A stretch of DNA of 64,000 nt, from positions 558,001 through 622,000 of the forward strand of contig NZ_CP034660.1 of NCBI RefSeq assembly GCF_003971255.1. The letters are read 5' to 3'. Below are positions 1 to 9,148 of the stretch, in pieces (the first letter of the stretch is position 1; every line of letters starts with the position of its first letter). The position numbers and the translations under genes were made by a program. The notes beneath the pieces were generated by a model. The model ran no database searches. It was not told where the DNA came from and worked only from the letters and a program-made list of their open reading frames with translations. Source of the stretch: Colwellia sp. Arc7-635 (GTDB lineage Bacteria > Pseudomonadota > Gammaproteobacteria > Enterobacterales > Alteromonadaceae).

Positions 1-20
1 GGCCTTAACAGAGGTTTCCC

Positions 21-233
21 ATGAAAGACGGTATTCATCCAAATTATGTAGAGTTCAAGGCAACTTGTTCTTGTGGTAACATTATTACAACTCGTTCAAC
101 TGTAGGTAAAGACTTACACTTAGACGTATGTTCAGAATGTCACCCATTCTACACTGGTAAGCAAAAAGCTGCTGAGACTGGTGGTCGTGTTGATAAATTC
201 AACAAGCGTTTTGGTGCTCTTAGCAAGAAGTAA
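21..233 (+). CDS. rpmE: 50S ribosomal protein L31 (type A, zinc-binding)
   Basis: A 70-residue L31, a large-subunit ribosomal protein at the intersubunit bridge region. The four zinc-ligand cysteines of the C+ (type A) form are present: CSC near residues 16-18 and CSEC near residues 37-40. This distinguishes it from the zinc-free YkgM-like paralogue made under zinc starvation. The family signature around HPFYTGKQK is intact and the length is normal. The ATG is preceded by AGAGG about 8 bases upstream. It is monocistronic, ending at a strong terminator 20 bases downstream. The promoter lies before the window. Identification is secure. Confidence 0.97.
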   Translation: MKDGIHPNYVEFKATCSCGNIITTRSTVGKDLHLDVCSECHPFYTGKQKAAETGGRVDKFNKRFGALSKK

Positions 234-253
234 TTCTGCTAACATACCAGATG

Positions 254-281
254 AAAAAAGCACCTTAGGTGCTTTTTTTTT
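254..281 (+). terminator. Rho-independent terminator of rpmE
   Basis: AAGCACC and GGTGCTT form a 7-bp stem with a TTA loop, flanked by A6 before and T9 after. It ends the rpmE transcript and insulates the sigma-factor operon. Confidence 0.93.
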
Positions 282-457
282 GTCTAAATTTTAAGTAAAA
301 AAAACATTAACTAAGTTAAGCTCTGTTGTATAGCAGGTAAATTAAATCGGGTTGGTATTCGACCTTCTCTTGAAAAATATTTTTACTTTTCTTTAAACCC
401 TTTTGCTGCATACTGCATCTAACTTAATAATTACGCAAAACGTCGAGAATTTACTTT

Positions 458-1015
458 TTGGATAAGTTAAAAATTATTGATGCCAATGAACACTTTAACC
501 CTGATCTTGAGTCGCAATGGATCGCACAAGCTCAGCAGGGAGACCAACAGGCATTTCATCATTTATATGAAAACTATCATCGCCGTATTTATGCTTTGTG
601 CTGGCGTATGCTGGCAGACAAAGATAGTGCTGAAGATGTTTGTCAGGAGGTTTTTGTACAGCTATGGCAAAAAATAAGTAACTTTCGTGGTGAGAGTAAA
701 TTCTCGACTTGGTTGCATAGTGTCGCGAGTAATATTGTTTTAGGACATATTCGTAAGAACAAAAGTTGGATTCAACGTATCTTTAGTATTGAAGACCAAA
801 GCGTTGAAGAGGCAGTTGTTCATATGCCAGATTGTTCGAACTTAGATAAAAAAATTCAGAAATTACCGGAAAGAGCGCGATTGGTTTTTGTATTATTTGC
901 TATCGAAGGTTATCGACATGAAGAAATTGCTAATATGTTAGGCATGGCAGTGGGTACGAGTAAAGCGCAGTACCATAGAGCAAGGGGCTTATTACGTGAG
1001 TCGTTAGGCGAGTGA
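458..1015 (+). CDS. ECF-type RNA polymerase sigma factor
   Basis: A 185-residue sigma-70-family protein of extracytoplasmic-function type. Region 2 spans about residues 35-100, with the core-binding helix (SAEDVCQEVFVQLW) and the promoter-melting segment ending in FSTWLHSVASN. Region 4 (about 125-180) carries the helix-turn-helix in GYRHEEIANMLGMAVGTSK. The only upstream start in frame is a TTG; a GAG about 10 bases before it may be a weak ribosome-binding site, so expression may be low or the start misplaced. It overlaps the next gene, a membrane protein with the topology of an anti-sigma factor. A motif AAACCC-N15-CATCT at 395-420 could be an autoregulated ECF promoter, but this is a guess. 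Confidence 0.93.
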   Translation: MDKLKIIDANEHFNPDLESQWIAQAQQGDQQAFHHLYENYHRRIYALCWRMLADKDSAEDVCQEVFVQLWQKISNFRGESKFSTWLHSVASNIVLGHIRKNKSWIQRIFSIEDQSVEEAVVHMPDCSNLDKKIQKLPERARLVFVLFAIEGYRHEEIANMLGMAVGTSKAQYHRARGLLRESLGE

Positions 1016-1017
1016 AG

Positions 1018-1551
1018 ATGAAAAAACTAATAACTGCAGACGAAATTAAAGAGAAAAGCGCAGAACAAAGCTTACAAGAAGCCATAGCGCAATTGCCAAA
1101 AGAGATGACACCAGAACGAGATTTGTGGTCTGGTATCGATAAGGCGATTAATCAAAATTCAACCTCGGTGGCTAAAAACACTCATAATAAAGCCTTTATG
1201 CCTAGCGCTTGGGCGGCCTCGGTCGTTGCTGCGGTATTAATTACTTGGCTCACTTTAGGGCCAGAATACGCAGCAAATAAATCAGAGGTCAATGTTGTCG
1301 CTACAATGCAACAAGACTTTGAACAACAAAAGCAAAGCATGTTAGTTAACTTTGGTACGCCTGACATTAAGCAATTGCCGGTCGCGATGCAGACAGAATT
1401 AATTAAGTTAAGCTCTGCGCAAAACACCATAAGCAAAGCGCTAGCAGATGACCCCAACAATAGTGACTTATTAAATTTACTACGTTGGACTCAGCAGCAA
1501 GAATTAGATTTACTGAAGCAATTATATAGCCCTCAGTGGCAAAAGATTTAG
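1018..1551 (+). CDS. Probable membrane anti-sigma factor
   Basis: A 177-residue protein whose first bases overlap or abut the sigma gene stop, so the two are translationally coupled. It has a roughly 60-residue cytoplasmic N-terminus containing LPKEMTPERDLWSGI, a motif typical of small anti-sigma proteins in proteobacterial ECF operons. One transmembrane helix follows at about residues 63-82, then a periplasmic coiled-coil-like segment rich in Gln and Leu. There is no HxxxCxxC zinc motif, so it is not a ZAS-type anti-sigma. A GTG six bases earlier is also in frame; I prefer the ATG because AGG at 1006-1008 is about 9 bases away. The assignment comes from context and topology, not clear homology. 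Confidence 0.75.
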   Translation: MKKLITADEIKEKSAEQSLQEAIAQLPKEMTPERDLWSGIDKAINQNSTSVAKNTHNKAFMPSAWAASVVAAVLITWLTLGPEYAANKSEVNVVATMQQDFEQQKQSMLVNFGTPDIKQLPVAMQTELIKLSSAQNTISKALADDPNNSDLLNLLRWTQQQELDLLKQLYSPQWQKI

Positions 1552-1581
1552 TTGTTATGACATACAAAATAAGAGGTTAAT

Positions 1582-2520
1582 ATGGGAAAATTACGCAATT
1601 ATTTACCGCTGTTGTTAATGACCGCTATGCCGTGTTTAGCGGGCGAGCGTGTCGACGAGTCCATGTTATTGGGTAGCGTTAAAAATGTCACCATCGAAAA
1701 CTTACGTGGTGAAGTCACCGTTATCGGTAACAGCAGCGATACCGTGTTAGTCACCGGGGAGTTAGATGATAAAGCTGAGGGCTTAACTTTTGAGAAGTCA
1801 GGCTCGCGTATTATTATTAAAGTTGAAATGCCGAACAATAGTCATAATGCTTGGGGTGTTGATGGCTCAGAGTTAACCATTGAAATACCTAAACATGTGC
1901 GTGTTAGCTTTAAAGGTGTGTCATCAAATATTAATATCAGTAACTTCAGTGATGGCACTGAAATTCAAACGGTTAGCGGCGATATCAATGCTAAAAATCT
2001 GCAGCAGCAGGTCGAATTGGCGACGGTTAGTGGTAATATCGACAGTAAAGATTTGTCTGGAAAAATACGTCTTTCATCGGTTAGTGGCGATATTCATGAT
2101 CGTAACTCAAGCGGGCGGGCACACTTTAAAACCGTCAGTGGTAATTTAAGTTCAAGCTCTGAGGCTAATGAGATTTCAGCTAATTCAGTGTCTGGTGATA
2201 TCGAATTACGTCTAGGCGATATAGATGAATTGATTGTTTCAACGGTCAGTGGCGAATTTGATAGCCGATTATCACTCAATGATAATGGCCTATTAAAAAT
2301 GTCTAGCGTTAGCGGCGATTTAACTGTCGACTTTAAAAATGAAGTGCAAGCGAGCTTTGATTTAAAAACTAATGCCGGAGGTAATATTGTCAACCGCCTA
2401 ACCACTGCAAAAGCAAAACGCGCAAAATATGGTCCTAGTTCGAAGCTTTCTTTTGAAAGTGGTAATGCCAGTGGTTCAGTGCGCGCAAGTACCGTGAGTG
2501 GACGCATCGAAATAAAATAA
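1582..2520 (+). CDS. DUF4097 family beta-repeat envelope protein
   Basis: A 312-residue exported protein. A signal peptide (MGKLRNYLPLLLMTAMPCLA) precedes a regular series of strands with the recurring element TVSGDI/SVSGDI at about 20-residue spacing, the hallmark of DUF4097 right-handed beta-helix proteins. The molecular function of the family is unknown. It lies 30 bases behind the anti-sigma gene, ahead of a terminator. The operon therefore reads sigma / anti-sigma / surface-exposed beta-helix, suggesting that it is sensor, partner or target of the ECF pathway. AGAGG about 8 bases before the ATG supports the start. Confidence 0.88.
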   Translation: MGKLRNYLPLLLMTAMPCLAGERVDESMLLGSVKNVTIENLRGEVTVIGNSSDTVLVTGELDDKAEGLTFEKSGSRIIIKVEMPNNSHNAWGVDGSELTIEIPKHVRVSFKGVSSNINISNFSDGTEIQTVSGDINAKNLQQQVELATVSGNIDSKDLSGKIRLSSVSGDIHDRNSSGRAHFKTVSGNLSSSSEANEISANSVSGDIELRLGDIDELIVSTVSGEFDSRLSLNDNGLLKMSSVSGDLTVDFKNEVQASFDLKTNAGGNIVNRLTTAKAKRAKYGPSSKLSFESGNASGSVRASTVSGRIEIK

Positions 2521-2527
2521 ATTAATC

Positions 2528-2572
2528 AGCTAAGCGTTCGCAATATCTGAACGTTTAGCTGTTTGTTTTTTA
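2528..2572 (+). terminator. Terminator of the ECF operon
   Basis: AGCTAAGCGTTC pairs with GAACGTTTAGCT (12-bp stem with one G-T pair, loop of about 9) and is followed by GTTTGTTTTTT. The remaining 250 bases before dnaB carry only AT-rich promoter-like DNA. Confidence 0.85.
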
Positions 2573-2821
2573 TCACTAAATAATCTCTTGAAAAAGCGTA
2601 TAAATATCATATCAAATAATCAAGCATAGCTAAGCGCTAGCCACTACTTTTAATATCCTTGTGGCTCAACTGTGCAGCTTAATAATACTTTTTTTTTCAT
2701 TTTTCTTAGTGACAAATTCTGCTACATTAGCTCTCTTTATTTTCGAATAATTTTATAATACTTATTGTGAGAATACTTTCTCTAATAAGCAGAGATTATC
2801 GCCAAGCATTTAAGGTGTGAT

Positions 2822-4240
2822 ATGGCCGATCGTAAGCCAGCCAGGTTTAGTAAAAACAACCAATTTCCTCGTGACAAACAAATTGATGAACTGAAAGTTC
2901 CACCGCACTCATTAGAGGCCGAGCAGTCGGTGCTAGGTGGTTTATTGTTAGATAATGAAACCTTTGATCGAGTTGGCGAACGCGTGGTTGCACAAGACTT
3001 TTACAGTCGTTCACATCGCATCACTTATGAAACCATCGCGGCATTAATCGAATTAGGTGAACCGGTCGATTTGATCACCTTATCTGAAGCGCTGGAGAAT
3101 GATCAAAAGCTTGATGATGTCGGCGGTTTTGTTTATCTCGCTGAAATGATGAAAAACACGCCCAGTGCTGCCAATATCACTGCCTATGCAGATATTGTAC
3201 GCGAACGTGCAGTAACGCGTGAAATGATCAGTGTTGCCAATGAAATCGCTGAAGCGGGCTACGATCCACAAGGACGCAGCAGTGCCGATTTACTCGATTT
3301 CGCCGAAACAAAGGTTTTTGCTATTGCTGAGCAACGAGCGAATAAGTCAGAAGGCCCTGAAAATATTAGCTCAGTATTAGAAAAAACAGTCGATCGTATT
3401 GAAAAACTTTGTGCATCACCAACGAATGGTGTTACTGGTGTTTCGAGTGGTTTTAGTGATTTAGATAAAATGACGGCTGGTTTCCAAAAATCTGATTTGA
3501 TCATTGTTGCCGGACGTCCGTCGATGGGTAAAACAACCTTCGCGATGAACTTGGCCGAAAATGCCGCTATGACTGAAGATAAACCCGCGTTAATTTTCAG
3601 CTTAGAGATGCCTTCAGAACAATTGATGATGAGGATGCTTGCCTCGCTTGGTCGAATTGATCAAACTAAAATTCGTACCGGTCAGTTAGAAGATGAAGAT
3701 TGGGCTCGATTGTCATCAACCATGGGCTTGCTAATCGAAAAGGGCAAAATGTATATCGATGATGCTGCCGGTTTAACGCCAACTGATGTACGTTCTCGAG
3801 CGCGACGTATTGCCCGAGATCATGGTGGCATTAGTTTGATCATGATCGATTACTTACAATTGATGCGTGCACCACAATTTTCTGATAACCGAACCTTAGA
3901 AATTGCAGAAATATCGCGTTCATTAAAGTCTTTAGCAAAAGAGCTAGAAGTGCCGGTTATTGCACTATCTCAGCTTAACCGTGGCTTGGAGCAACGTGCA
4001 GATAAACGTCCGATAAACTCAGATTTACGTGAATCAGGTTCCATTGAGCAAGATGCCGATTTAATCATGTTTATTTATCGTGATGAGGTTTATCACGATG
4101 ACTCTGAATACAAAGGTATGGCTGAAATCATTATTGGTAAGCAACGTAATGGCCCGATTGGTCGTGTACCGTTGACTTTCCAAGGCCAGTTTTCTCGCTT
4201 TGATAACTATGCGGGTCCACACGTACTTGACGAAGACTAA
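2822..4240 (+). CDS. dnaB: Replicative DNA helicase DnaB
   Basis: The hexameric helicase that unwinds the replication fork 5' to 3' and recruits primase. The 472 residues are the usual length. The N-terminal DnaB domain begins at PPHSLEAEQSVLGGLL; the RecA-like C-terminal domain has Walker A GRPSMGKTT near residue 235, Walker B LIMIDYLQLM, and the conserved SQLNRGLEQR and DLRESGSIEQDAD motifs. No intein or insertion is seen. The next gene, alr, starts 6 bases after the stop, the dnaB-alr order known from enterobacteria. AAGG about 7 bases upstream supports the ATG. Confidence 0.98.
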   Translation: MADRKPARFSKNNQFPRDKQIDELKVPPHSLEAEQSVLGGLLLDNETFDRVGERVVAQDFYSRSHRITYETIAALIELGEPVDLITLSEALENDQKLDDVGGFVYLAEMMKNTPSAANITAYADIVRERAVTREMISVANEIAEAGYDPQGRSSADLLDFAETKVFAIAEQRANKSEGPENISSVLEKTVDRIEKLCASPTNGVTGVSSGFSDLDKMTAGFQKSDLIIVAGRPSMGKTTFAMNLAENAAMTEDKPALIFSLEMPSEQLMMRMLASLGRIDQTKIRTGQLEDEDWARLSSTMGLLIEKGKMYIDDAAGLTPTDVRSRARRIARDHGGISLIMIDYLQLMRAPQFSDNRTLEIAEISRSLKSLAKELEVPVIALSQLNRGLEQRADKRPINSDLRESGSIEQDADLIMFIYRDEVYHDDSEYKGMAEIIIGKQRNGPIGRVPLTFQGQFSRFDNYAGPHVLDED

Positions 4241-4246
4241 TTACTG

Positions 4247-5329
4247 ATGACATTGCGCACTGCAACGGCAATTATTGACTTAATTGCCTTAGGTAATAAC
4301 TACCGTAAAATTCAATCATTATCACCCAATGCTAAGGTGCTGGCGGTACTAAAGGCGAATGGCTATGGTCATGGTTTAGAGCTTATCGCCAAAGCGTTAC
4401 CTAATGCCGATGCTTTTGGTGTTGCGCGTATTGATGAGGCGCTAGCACTTCGAGCAGCAGGTATTGAAAGACCTATTGTATTACTTGAAGGTTTTTTTGC
4501 TAAGGAAGACATTGACACGCTCGTTGAGCATAACTTACAAACCATTGTCCATAATGAGCAACAGCTTAACGCTATTATTGATGCCAAGTTAAAGTCACCA
4601 CTAAAAATTTGGCTGAAAATTGATACGGGAATGCATCGATTAGGTATTAACCCGGATCAATTAACACAATTTTATCAAGCGTTAAGTCAATCAGTGAATG
4701 TGCAAAAGAACATCATTCTAATGAGCCACTTGGGCTGCGCTGATGAAAAAAATAATCAAGCAACACCAAAACAAGTGGCTTTGTTTAATGAATTAACGGC
4801 TGACTTTTCGCTAGAAAAGAGTATGGCGAACTCCGCGGGGGTTTTACTTTGGCCTGAAAGCCATTATCAGTGGATTAGACCTGGCTTATTGCTTTATGGG
4901 GTTTCACCATTGCCTATGGATACCTGTGTTGACGGTATTGTGCCAGTAATGACCTTGCAATCGAGTTTGATTGCAGTACGTGAAATTACTGCAGGTGCGG
5001 CTGTAGGTTACAGTGGTGCTTGGGTTAGTGAAAAAAATACCACTATAGGTGTGGTAGCTATTGGCTATGGTGATGGTTATCCACGTCACGCTCCTAATGG
5101 TACACCAGTTTTGATTAATGGCCGTTGTGTACCACTTATAGGTCGAGTATCTATGGATATGATTACGGTTGATTTGGGCGAGAATAGTCAGGATCAAGTT
5201 GGCGATGTCGTTACCTTGTGGGGTAAAGGATTGCCGGTAGAGAAAGTCGCTGAGTTTTCGACAACGATTCCCTATGAGCTTTTGTGTAATATCACCCGCC
5301 GTGTTCAGGTCCAATTGGCCCAAGAATAA
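4247..5329 (+). CDS. alr: Alanine racemase
   Basis: A PLP enzyme interconverting L- and D-alanine, supplying D-Ala for peptidoglycan. Length 360 is typical. The PLP lysine lies in AVLKANGYGHG (about K36) and the opposite catalytic tyrosine in AVGYSGAW (about 255). The PLP phosphate loop GYGDGYPR and the C-terminal beta domain with GRVSMDMITVDL are intact. It is co-transcribed with dnaB; there is no clear ribosome-binding site, so coupling to dnaB translation is likely. Because it sits with a housekeeping gene it is probably the constitutive Alr rather than catabolic DadX. Confidence 0.96.
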   Translation: MTLRTATAIIDLIALGNNYRKIQSLSPNAKVLAVLKANGYGHGLELIAKALPNADAFGVARIDEALALRAAGIERPIVLLEGFFAKEDIDTLVEHNLQTIVHNEQQLNAIIDAKLKSPLKIWLKIDTGMHRLGINPDQLTQFYQALSQSVNVQKNIILMSHLGCADEKNNQATPKQVALFNELTADFSLEKSMANSAGVLLWPESHYQWIRPGLLLYGVSPLPMDTCVDGIVPVMTLQSSLIAVREITAGAAVGYSGAWVSEKNTTIGVVAIGYGDGYPRHAPNGTPVLINGRCVPLIGRVSMDMITVDLGENSQDQVGDVVTLWGKGLPVEKVAEFSTTIPYELLCNITRRVQVQLAQE

Positions 5330-5350
5330 CTTTATTATTTATTATTGGTC

Positions 5351-5390
5351 ATAAAAAAAGGTGAGCCTTAATAAAAGGCTCACCTTATTA
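5351..5390. terminator. Convergent terminator between alr and the MCP gene
   Basis: AAGGTGAGCCTT (5358-5369) and AAGGCTCACCTT (5375-5386) form a perfect 12-bp stem with a 5-base loop. A7 on the left gives a good U-tract on the minus strand, so it best serves the MCP gene, and it probably also stops alr transcripts. Confidence 0.88.
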
Positions 5391-5433
5391 TTCGTTGCTA
5401 ATCTAGAGCAGCTAAGTAATCAAATGGTGTTAA

Positions 5434-7050
5434 CTAAATAATAAACTTCGATGTAGCATCTCTAATTAATGTAGCGTTACCGTCTAGTTGATTAGCTACT
5501 TCGCCTATCTCTTCTACCGCGAGTGTTGTAGCACCAAAACTGTTATACATATCTTCAATGTTATTAACGACTGTTTCAGCAACACTTGACTGTTCTTCCG
5601 TTGCCGCAGCTATTTGATTATTCATCGAGCTGATATGACCAATTTGTTCTTTAATTTTAGTTAGAGACTGATTAACTTCTCTAGAAATACTCTCATTGCT
5701 TGTCGCTTTATCTTTTGCAGTTTCCATTGAGCTTACTGATTGGTCTGCTGCTGTGATAAGTTTATCTAGTAGCTCTCTTACCTCGGTAGTTGATAGTGCT
5801 GTTCTAGAAGCAAGGTTTCTTACTTCATCTGCAACTACAGCAAAACCACGTCCATGCTCACCAGCACGTGCTGCTTCAATCGCAGCGTTTAATGCTAATA
5901 GGTTAGTCTGGTCTGCAATACTATTAATTACGTCAAGAATTTGATTCATATTTTGTGAATCTTGCGCCAACTGGTTAATCACGCTTGAAGCAATAGCAAT
6001 GTTCTCAGTTAACTCGCCTGACACTGACAGAGAGTGCTGAACATTTTCCATGCCTTGATTGACTTCAAGTTCACCCGCTTCTGCAGCGCTTGCTGCTTGT
6101 GCGGCAGATTTCGCTATATCAGCAACACTTGCCTGCATTTCAATCATTGATTGTTTAGTCACTTCAGCTACATCTGATTGCTCTTTTATGTTGCTATCAA
6201 CTTGTTGAACTTTATCAGCTAGCTGCTCTGCGCTTAAAGTCAAAGGTGCTACTACTGCGACAACTTCTCTCACTATGCCTCTAAGCATTTGAGTAAAGAT
6301 ATTAAAGTGTTTAACCACACTACCAAGCTCATCATTACTGGTAATAGCTAATTGATTAGTTAAATCGCCGTCGCCTTCCGCAAGCTCTCGTAAAGACCCA
6401 TCGATTGAAATGACAGATTTACTGATTGAGCGCGCAATGAAAATACTCAATATAGTCATTAACAATAATAAACTGATGCCTAGAACAATACTAAGATCTC
6501 TAGAATCACTTGAGTTAGTGACCGTTTCTGCAACTAACTTATTAAATGAGGTAGAAGCATTCTTTTTATCGATAGACAGCGACTCCGCTACTTCTTCAAA
6601 TATGGCTGATTTTGCTTTTATAATTGGCTGCGCTGATTGAAAGTCAATATCACCGTTAATGAAGTCGAGTGACATTTTTTTCGATAGGCTATTGTACTTA
6701 TTTGCTTTGGTGATTAAGTCATTAATATCAGAGAAGTCACTATCAAGCGTTTTTATTTTTTGTAAGTTTGATAATAAGTTTTCTAATGCAGTATTTGCAC
6801 CTGCTATTAAATCTTCATCGCCAAATGAGACACTTTGGGTATAAAGTTCATCTATTCGTTGCCACGCTGTGACATTTTCACTGCTTAAATTTACCAAATG
6901 AATAGATGTATTTTCTAAGGTCTGAAGTAAAACTTGGTTTTTAGAAATCGCGGATATATTTATTGCCAAATTAACGACAAAGCTAAGAACCGCAACGGCT
7001 AATATGGCAATTATTTTGTGAAAAATCTTGAATCTTTTAAATATTTGCAT
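5434..7050 (-). CDS. Methyl-accepting chemotaxis protein
   Basis: A transmembrane chemoreceptor of 538 residues that signals through CheA/CheW. It has an N-terminal membrane helix (about 12-35), a periplasmic four-helix-bundle-like sensor of about 150 residues, a second helix (about 190-212), a HAMP domain, and a long signalling domain with the hairpin tip [20 protein letters not shown] and the nearby [14 protein letters not shown]. The ATG at 7050 has GAGG about 6 bases upstream; an in-frame TTG two codons earlier is less likely. It is the last gene of a same-strand trio with a PstS-like binding protein and a porin, although a terminator separates it from them. Confidence 0.95.
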   Translation of the reverse strand: MQIFKRFKIFHKIIAILAVAVLSFVVNLAINISAISKNQVLLQTLENTSIHLVNLSSENVTAWQRIDELYTQSVSFGDEDLIAGANTALENLLSNLQKIKTLDSDFSDINDLITKANKYNSLSKKMSLDFINGDIDFQSAQPIIKAKSAIFEEVAESLSIDKKNASTSFNKLVAETVTNSSDSRDLSIVLGISLLLLMTILSIFIARSISKSVISIDGSLRELAEGDGDLTNQLAITSNDELGSVVKHFNIFTQMLRGIVREVVAVVAPLTLSAEQLADKVQQVDSNIKEQSDVAEVTKQSMIEMQASVADIAKSAAQAASAAEAGELEVNQGMENVQHSLSVSGELTENIAIASSVINQLAQDSQNMNQILDVINSIADQTNLLALNAAIEAARAGEHGRGFAVVADEVRNLASRTALSTTEVRELLDKLITAADQSVSSMETAKDKATSNESISREVNQSLTKIKEQIGHISSMNNQIAAATEEQSSVAETVVNNIEDMYNSFGATTLAVEEIGEVANQLDGNATLIRDATSKFII

Positions 7051-7114
7051 GAACAACCTCTAACTCGTAATTCGATACTTTCACAAAAAAAGTATTAGTT
7101 TAATTATCATTTGT

Positions 7115-7146
7115 AAAAACGGAGTTATTCAAGATGAATAACTCCG
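7115..7146 (-). terminator. Terminator after the PstS-like gene
   Basis: CGGAGTTATTC and GAATAACTCCG form a perfect 11-bp stem with a 5-base loop, followed on the minus strand by five T. It lies between the PstS-like gene and the MCP gene, so the MCP is either expressed by read-through or from its own promoter in 7051-7114. Confidence 0.9.
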
Positions 7147-7155
7147 TATAAAGCA

Positions 7156-7572
7156 TTAAAAGGTAGCAATAACCTTTACATCACCAGTTACGGCACTGCT
7201 ATCGACAAAACCAATTGATGCGGCATCAGATTTTATCGCATTAATCATGTCAGCGCTATTCGCAACTTCTGTTGGTGGTGTTCCTTTACCTGTAAATGCC
7301 AACTTCGACCAGTATGACTTAAACTGACTATTTGACTTGTTTAAGGCACTTTGACGAAACAACTCTGTTTCAGGAGCATCGTCAGTTAACGTTAATACGG
7401 TAACCTTATCACCGTTAGCAAAAGCTTTAATTTTACCAAGGTAAATACGTTTAATGGTTTTTTCATCAAATGCATCACTATTGGCCGGATTAACAATTAC
7501 CGAAACTTCAGCTAGGCTAGCAGAGCTAACCACAAGTAAAATGGTAGTCAGTATGGTTTTAAATATGTTCAT
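7156..7572 (-). CDS. Small PstS-like periplasmic substrate-binding protein
   Basis: A 138-residue secreted protein with signal peptide MNIFKTILTTILLVVSSASLA. The mature part resembles one lobe of phosphate-ABC substrate-binding proteins: EVSVIVNPANSDAF near the start, the segment IKRIYLGKIKAFANGD, and SIGFVDSSAVTGDV near the end. It is about half the length of true PstS and there are no ABC permease or ATPase genes nearby, so classical phosphate import is unlikely. It starts 13 bases after the porin stop (same operon). A role in capturing an oxyanion for the adjacent porin or chemoreceptor is inference. Confidence 0.85.
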   Translation of the reverse strand: MNIFKTILTTILLVVSSASLAEVSVIVNPANSDAFDEKTIKRIYLGKIKAFANGDKVTVLTLTDDAPETELFRQSALNKSNSQFKSYWSKLAFTGKGTPPTEVANSADMINAIKSDAASIGFVDSSAVTGDVKVIATF

Positions 7573-7585
7573 TTTACAGGGCCCC

Positions 7586-8764
7586 TTAATAAATAAAATC
7601 TACGCCAAAAGTAACTAAGCTTGCACTTTCATCAGCTAAATCGTTATTGATAACAGTGTATTCAAACTTTAAAGCTACCCCCTGATCCAAGTCGTATCTA
7701 AGGTGTATTCCTTGTGCATCATATGAGTCAGGTTTGAATAGGCTATCTGTAAGACCCACAACAAAAGCATTAACGAATGGATCACTAGAGCTAGCTTTGT
7801 CGTAATCTGAATTTATTTTAAAATCTTCATGTACGAACGATACCACTGCCTTATCAAAACGATAACCTAATGAGACATACATTGCTTCGGTTTCTTCAGT
7901 AAAAGCATCTTCAATTTCATAAGTAGCGTACTCAGCATTGAATAACCAGTTTTCATAATCAATAGTAAAGCCCGTTGTCCAATATAAAGTACTTTCTTCG
8001 TCAGCGTATAGCTCGTTCATATCATAAACATTGGTACCACCTGGGTTCAAGACCATACCATTTTCAGTTACTTGATATCCAAAACCTCCTAGAGAGCTTT
8101 CGAGTCCAGCGTCAAAGAAGTCATCTAAACCTGAAAATGTAGCTTCAGCGCTTAATACCCCTGCAAAAACTGAAAACCACTCATACGTGTATTCAATAGA
8201 GCCTTGTAATATATTATCAAGCTCAAAATCATTGCCGCCAACTTCACCAGAAAAAGAACCAAATGAGCCTTTGAAAGTAATATCACCATCGCCGACTAAA
8301 GTGGTATGCATAATACGCACACCCTCAATGATATCGTATTCTTCACCGAGATAAATAGAAGTAGGTAAGCGAGTGTAATTATGGCTGTAACCAACATCTT
8401 GGGTATCTGAGTTTCTGAAATAAGGCAGGGCGAAACGACCAACTGATATTGTTGTATCTGGAGAGTATTGATAGCTTAAATAGGCCCAGCGTGCCTCTAA
8501 ATCAAAATCTTCTTCACCACGTGCCTGTAATACAATGGTGGCATTCCATTTATCATTTAAAGTTGCTTTAGCTTGTAAGGCAAATAGTGATTCATTTTTG
8601 AAATCAACTTTGTCGTCATAGCCAAAATATTGTGGGGTAATGTCATCATTGACTAACAGGCCGCCTCGAATTGAGCCATAACCACTAAAGTCAATATTGC
8701 TAGCTTGTATTGGACTCGATAATATCGCAGCCATTAAGCTTGATGCTAGTAGTGTTTTTTTCAT
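7586..8764 (-). CDS. Outer-membrane porin-like beta-barrel protein
   Basis: A 392-residue outer-membrane protein. It has a signal peptide ending near SSPIQA, many alternating amphipathic strands, acidic extracellular-type loops (DDFFDAGLES, EEETEA-like stretches) and a C-terminal aromatic residue (VDFIY), as expected for BAM-assembled barrels. GRFALPYFRNSDTQDVGYS resembles the eyelet region of Alteromonadales porins. GAGG sits about 7 bases before the ATG. It heads the porin/PstS-like operon, with the MCP downstream. The substrate is unknown. About 400 bases of AT-rich DNA upstream hold the promoter. Confidence 0.85.
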   Translation of the reverse strand: MKKTLLASSLMAAILSSPIQASNIDFSGYGSIRGGLLVNDDITPQYFGYDDKVDFKNESLFALQAKATLNDKWNATIVLQARGEEDFDLEARWAYLSYQYSPDTTISVGRFALPYFRNSDTQDVGYSHNYTRLPTSIYLGEEYDIIEGVRIMHTTLVGDGDITFKGSFGSFSGEVGGNDFELDNILQGSIEYTYEWFSVFAGVLSAEATFSGLDDFFDAGLESSLGGFGYQVTENGMVLNPGGTNVYDMNELYADEESTLYWTTGFTIDYENWLFNAEYATYEIEDAFTEETEAMYVSLGYRFDKAVVSFVHEDFKINSDYDKASSSDPFVNAFVVGLTDSLFKPDSYDAQGIHLRYDLDQGVALKFEYTVINNDLADESASLVTFGVDFIY

Positions 8765-8893
8765 TATTCAACCTCATTGTTCTAATTTTAAAATTGCTTT
8801 TGAAGCAGGGTTGCTTAAAGCATAGAACAGATTATTGGTATTACAATGAATAACTTAAAATAAATTTTTACTCTATATATATAAAAAAAATAA

Positions 8894-8921
8894 AATAATA
8901 TCAAGTACTTTTGATATTATT
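8894..8921. other. Inverted repeat in the 8765-9148 intergenic region
   Basis: AATAATATCAA and TTGATATTATT form a perfect 11-bp stem with a 6-base loop, flanked by A-rich DNA on the left and T-rich DNA on the right. It could be a weak bidirectional terminator or an operator of the porin gene, whose start is 130 bases away. The rest of this 384-base gap shows no gene. Confidence 0.5.
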
Positions 8922-9056
8922 TTTCTTTAAATTATTAAGTCTGATCTATGAGAATAAAAACTGGTGGCACTTTCAGAAAATAGTTGGATATTGAAGAGAA
9001 AAAGTGCAATGAGTTAATCAATGTAGTAGAAAAGGCGTACTGATAGAGTAAGTGAT

Positions 9057-9089
9057 TTAAAAGCTAAAAGTCTATGGCTTAGCTTTTAA
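9057..9089 (-). terminator. Possible terminator hairpin of the DsbA-family gene
   Basis: TTAAAAGCTAA and TTAGCTTTTAA form an 11-bp stem with an 11-base loop, 60 bases after the oxidoreductase stop. No separate U-tract is present, so the terminator call is tentative. Confidence 0.4.
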
Positions 9090-9148
9090 ATCGAAGCGGT
9101 TTTACTATTTGTTAATAAAAATAAGTGTTTAATAACATGACGTTGTTG

